A stretch of DNA of 5,571 nt from Chitinophagales bacterium (GTDB lineage Bacteria; Bacteroidota; Bacteroidia; Chitinophagales; CAIODY01). Made by a program: the position numbers and the translations under genes. Shown here piece after piece: positions 5,304 through 5,571 of this stretch (position 1 is the stretch's first letter; each line of letters begins with the position of its first letter). The stretch covers positions 1 to 5,571 of the forward strand of contig JAHEYX010000142.1 in NCBI GenBank assembly GCA_023251415.1. The letters run 5' to 3'. Under the pieces are notes generated by a model, which saw nothing but the letters and a program-made list of their open reading frames with translations, did not search any database and had not been told where the DNA came from.

Positions 5304-5571
5304 ATGAAAAGGCACTTTCTTACAATTGCTTTGCTTATCACCTGCTTAACTCGTATTAAAAGCGTTCATGCCCAAAATGCTTTTCAACCGGACACCACGT
5401 TTAATCATAGTGGTCAATTGTTAAGTACAGTAAATGGTGATGTTTCCAATGCATTTCAATTAGCAAATGGAAAATTATTGGTTTGTGCAACCGGACGATT
5501 AAATAATTACAATTGCTTTTTGAGCGCTCGTTTTTTGGCTAATGGTCAATTGGATGCCGGCTATGGTACTA
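5304..5571 (+). CDS. Secreted delta-60-like repeat protein, N-terminal part only
   Basis: The frame is open from the ATG at 5304 to the right edge, giving 89 residues, so the gene is truncated by the window. Residues 1-23 form a signal peptide (MKRH, hydrophobic core, V-H-A|Q). The mature start follows the delta-60 repeat pattern: D-x-T-F-x-x-x-G at 30-37, an A-x-x-L-x-x-G-K-L-L-V segment (50-60), then R-F-L-A-N-G-Q-L-D-x-x-Y-G (76-88), which begins the next repeat. Proteins with tandem copies of this roughly 55-60-residue unit are predicted beta-propellers, and in Bacteroidota they usually end in a type IX secretion sorting domain. That domain cannot be seen here. The gene lies beyond a strong terminator, so it is a separate unit from hmgA-hpd, and its function is unknown. 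Confidence 0.8.
   Translation, partial: MKRHFLTIALLITCLTRIKSVHAQNAFQPDTTFNHSGQLLSTVNGDVSNAFQLANGKLLVCATGRLNNYNCFLSARFLANGQLDAGYGT

Overview
The window looks like chromosomal DNA from a Bacteroidota bacterium. It is AT-rich, its genes lack Shine-Dalgarno sequences, and a TAnnTTTG-type -7 box lies just upstream of one start codon. The cell-envelope genes are also typical of that phylum: short signal peptides ending in A-Q, an ECF sigma factor with a linked anti-sigma-like membrane protein, and a secreted delta-60-like repeat protein. I cannot name the genus.

Left half (1-2416, minus strand): four very tightly packed genes read leftwards. They are an ECF sigma factor (2416-1883), a single-pass membrane protein that is probably its anti-sigma factor (1878-1306), an exported beta-strand-rich DUF4097-like protein (1303-431), and the start of another exported, probably outer-membrane, protein that leaves the window (434-1). 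Gaps are 4 nt, 2 nt and a 4-nt ATGA overlap, so this reads as one envelope-sensing operon. Its upstream region carries repeated AAAGGTTG boxes (CAACCTTT in the direction of transcription).

Centre (2417-2689): a 273-bp divergent intergenic region. The sigma side holds the AAAGGTTG boxes. The other side holds a TATCAGT direct repeat, an enclosing CGACTG/CAGTCG dyad and a good -7 box.

Right half (2690-5111, plus strand): two consecutive enzymes of tyrosine/phenylalanine breakdown, homogentisate 1,2-dioxygenase (hmgA) and 4-hydroxyphenylpyruvate dioxygenase (hpd). Hpd makes homogentisate and HmgA opens its ring to maleylacetoacetate, so the pair performs two successive O2- and Fe(II)-dependent steps. 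The isomerase and hydrolase that finish the pathway are not in the window. A strong intrinsic terminator follows hpd. After a 130-bp gap with an operator-like inverted repeat, a secreted delta-60-like protein begins at 5304 and runs off the edge.

I found no mobile element, CRISPR array, tRNA or rRNA. No clearly new system is visible. The points most worth checking are the repeat boxes in front of the sigma operon, the CX6C pair in the anti-sigma-like protein, and the bicupin architecture of HmgA, whose N-terminal metal site looks decayed.
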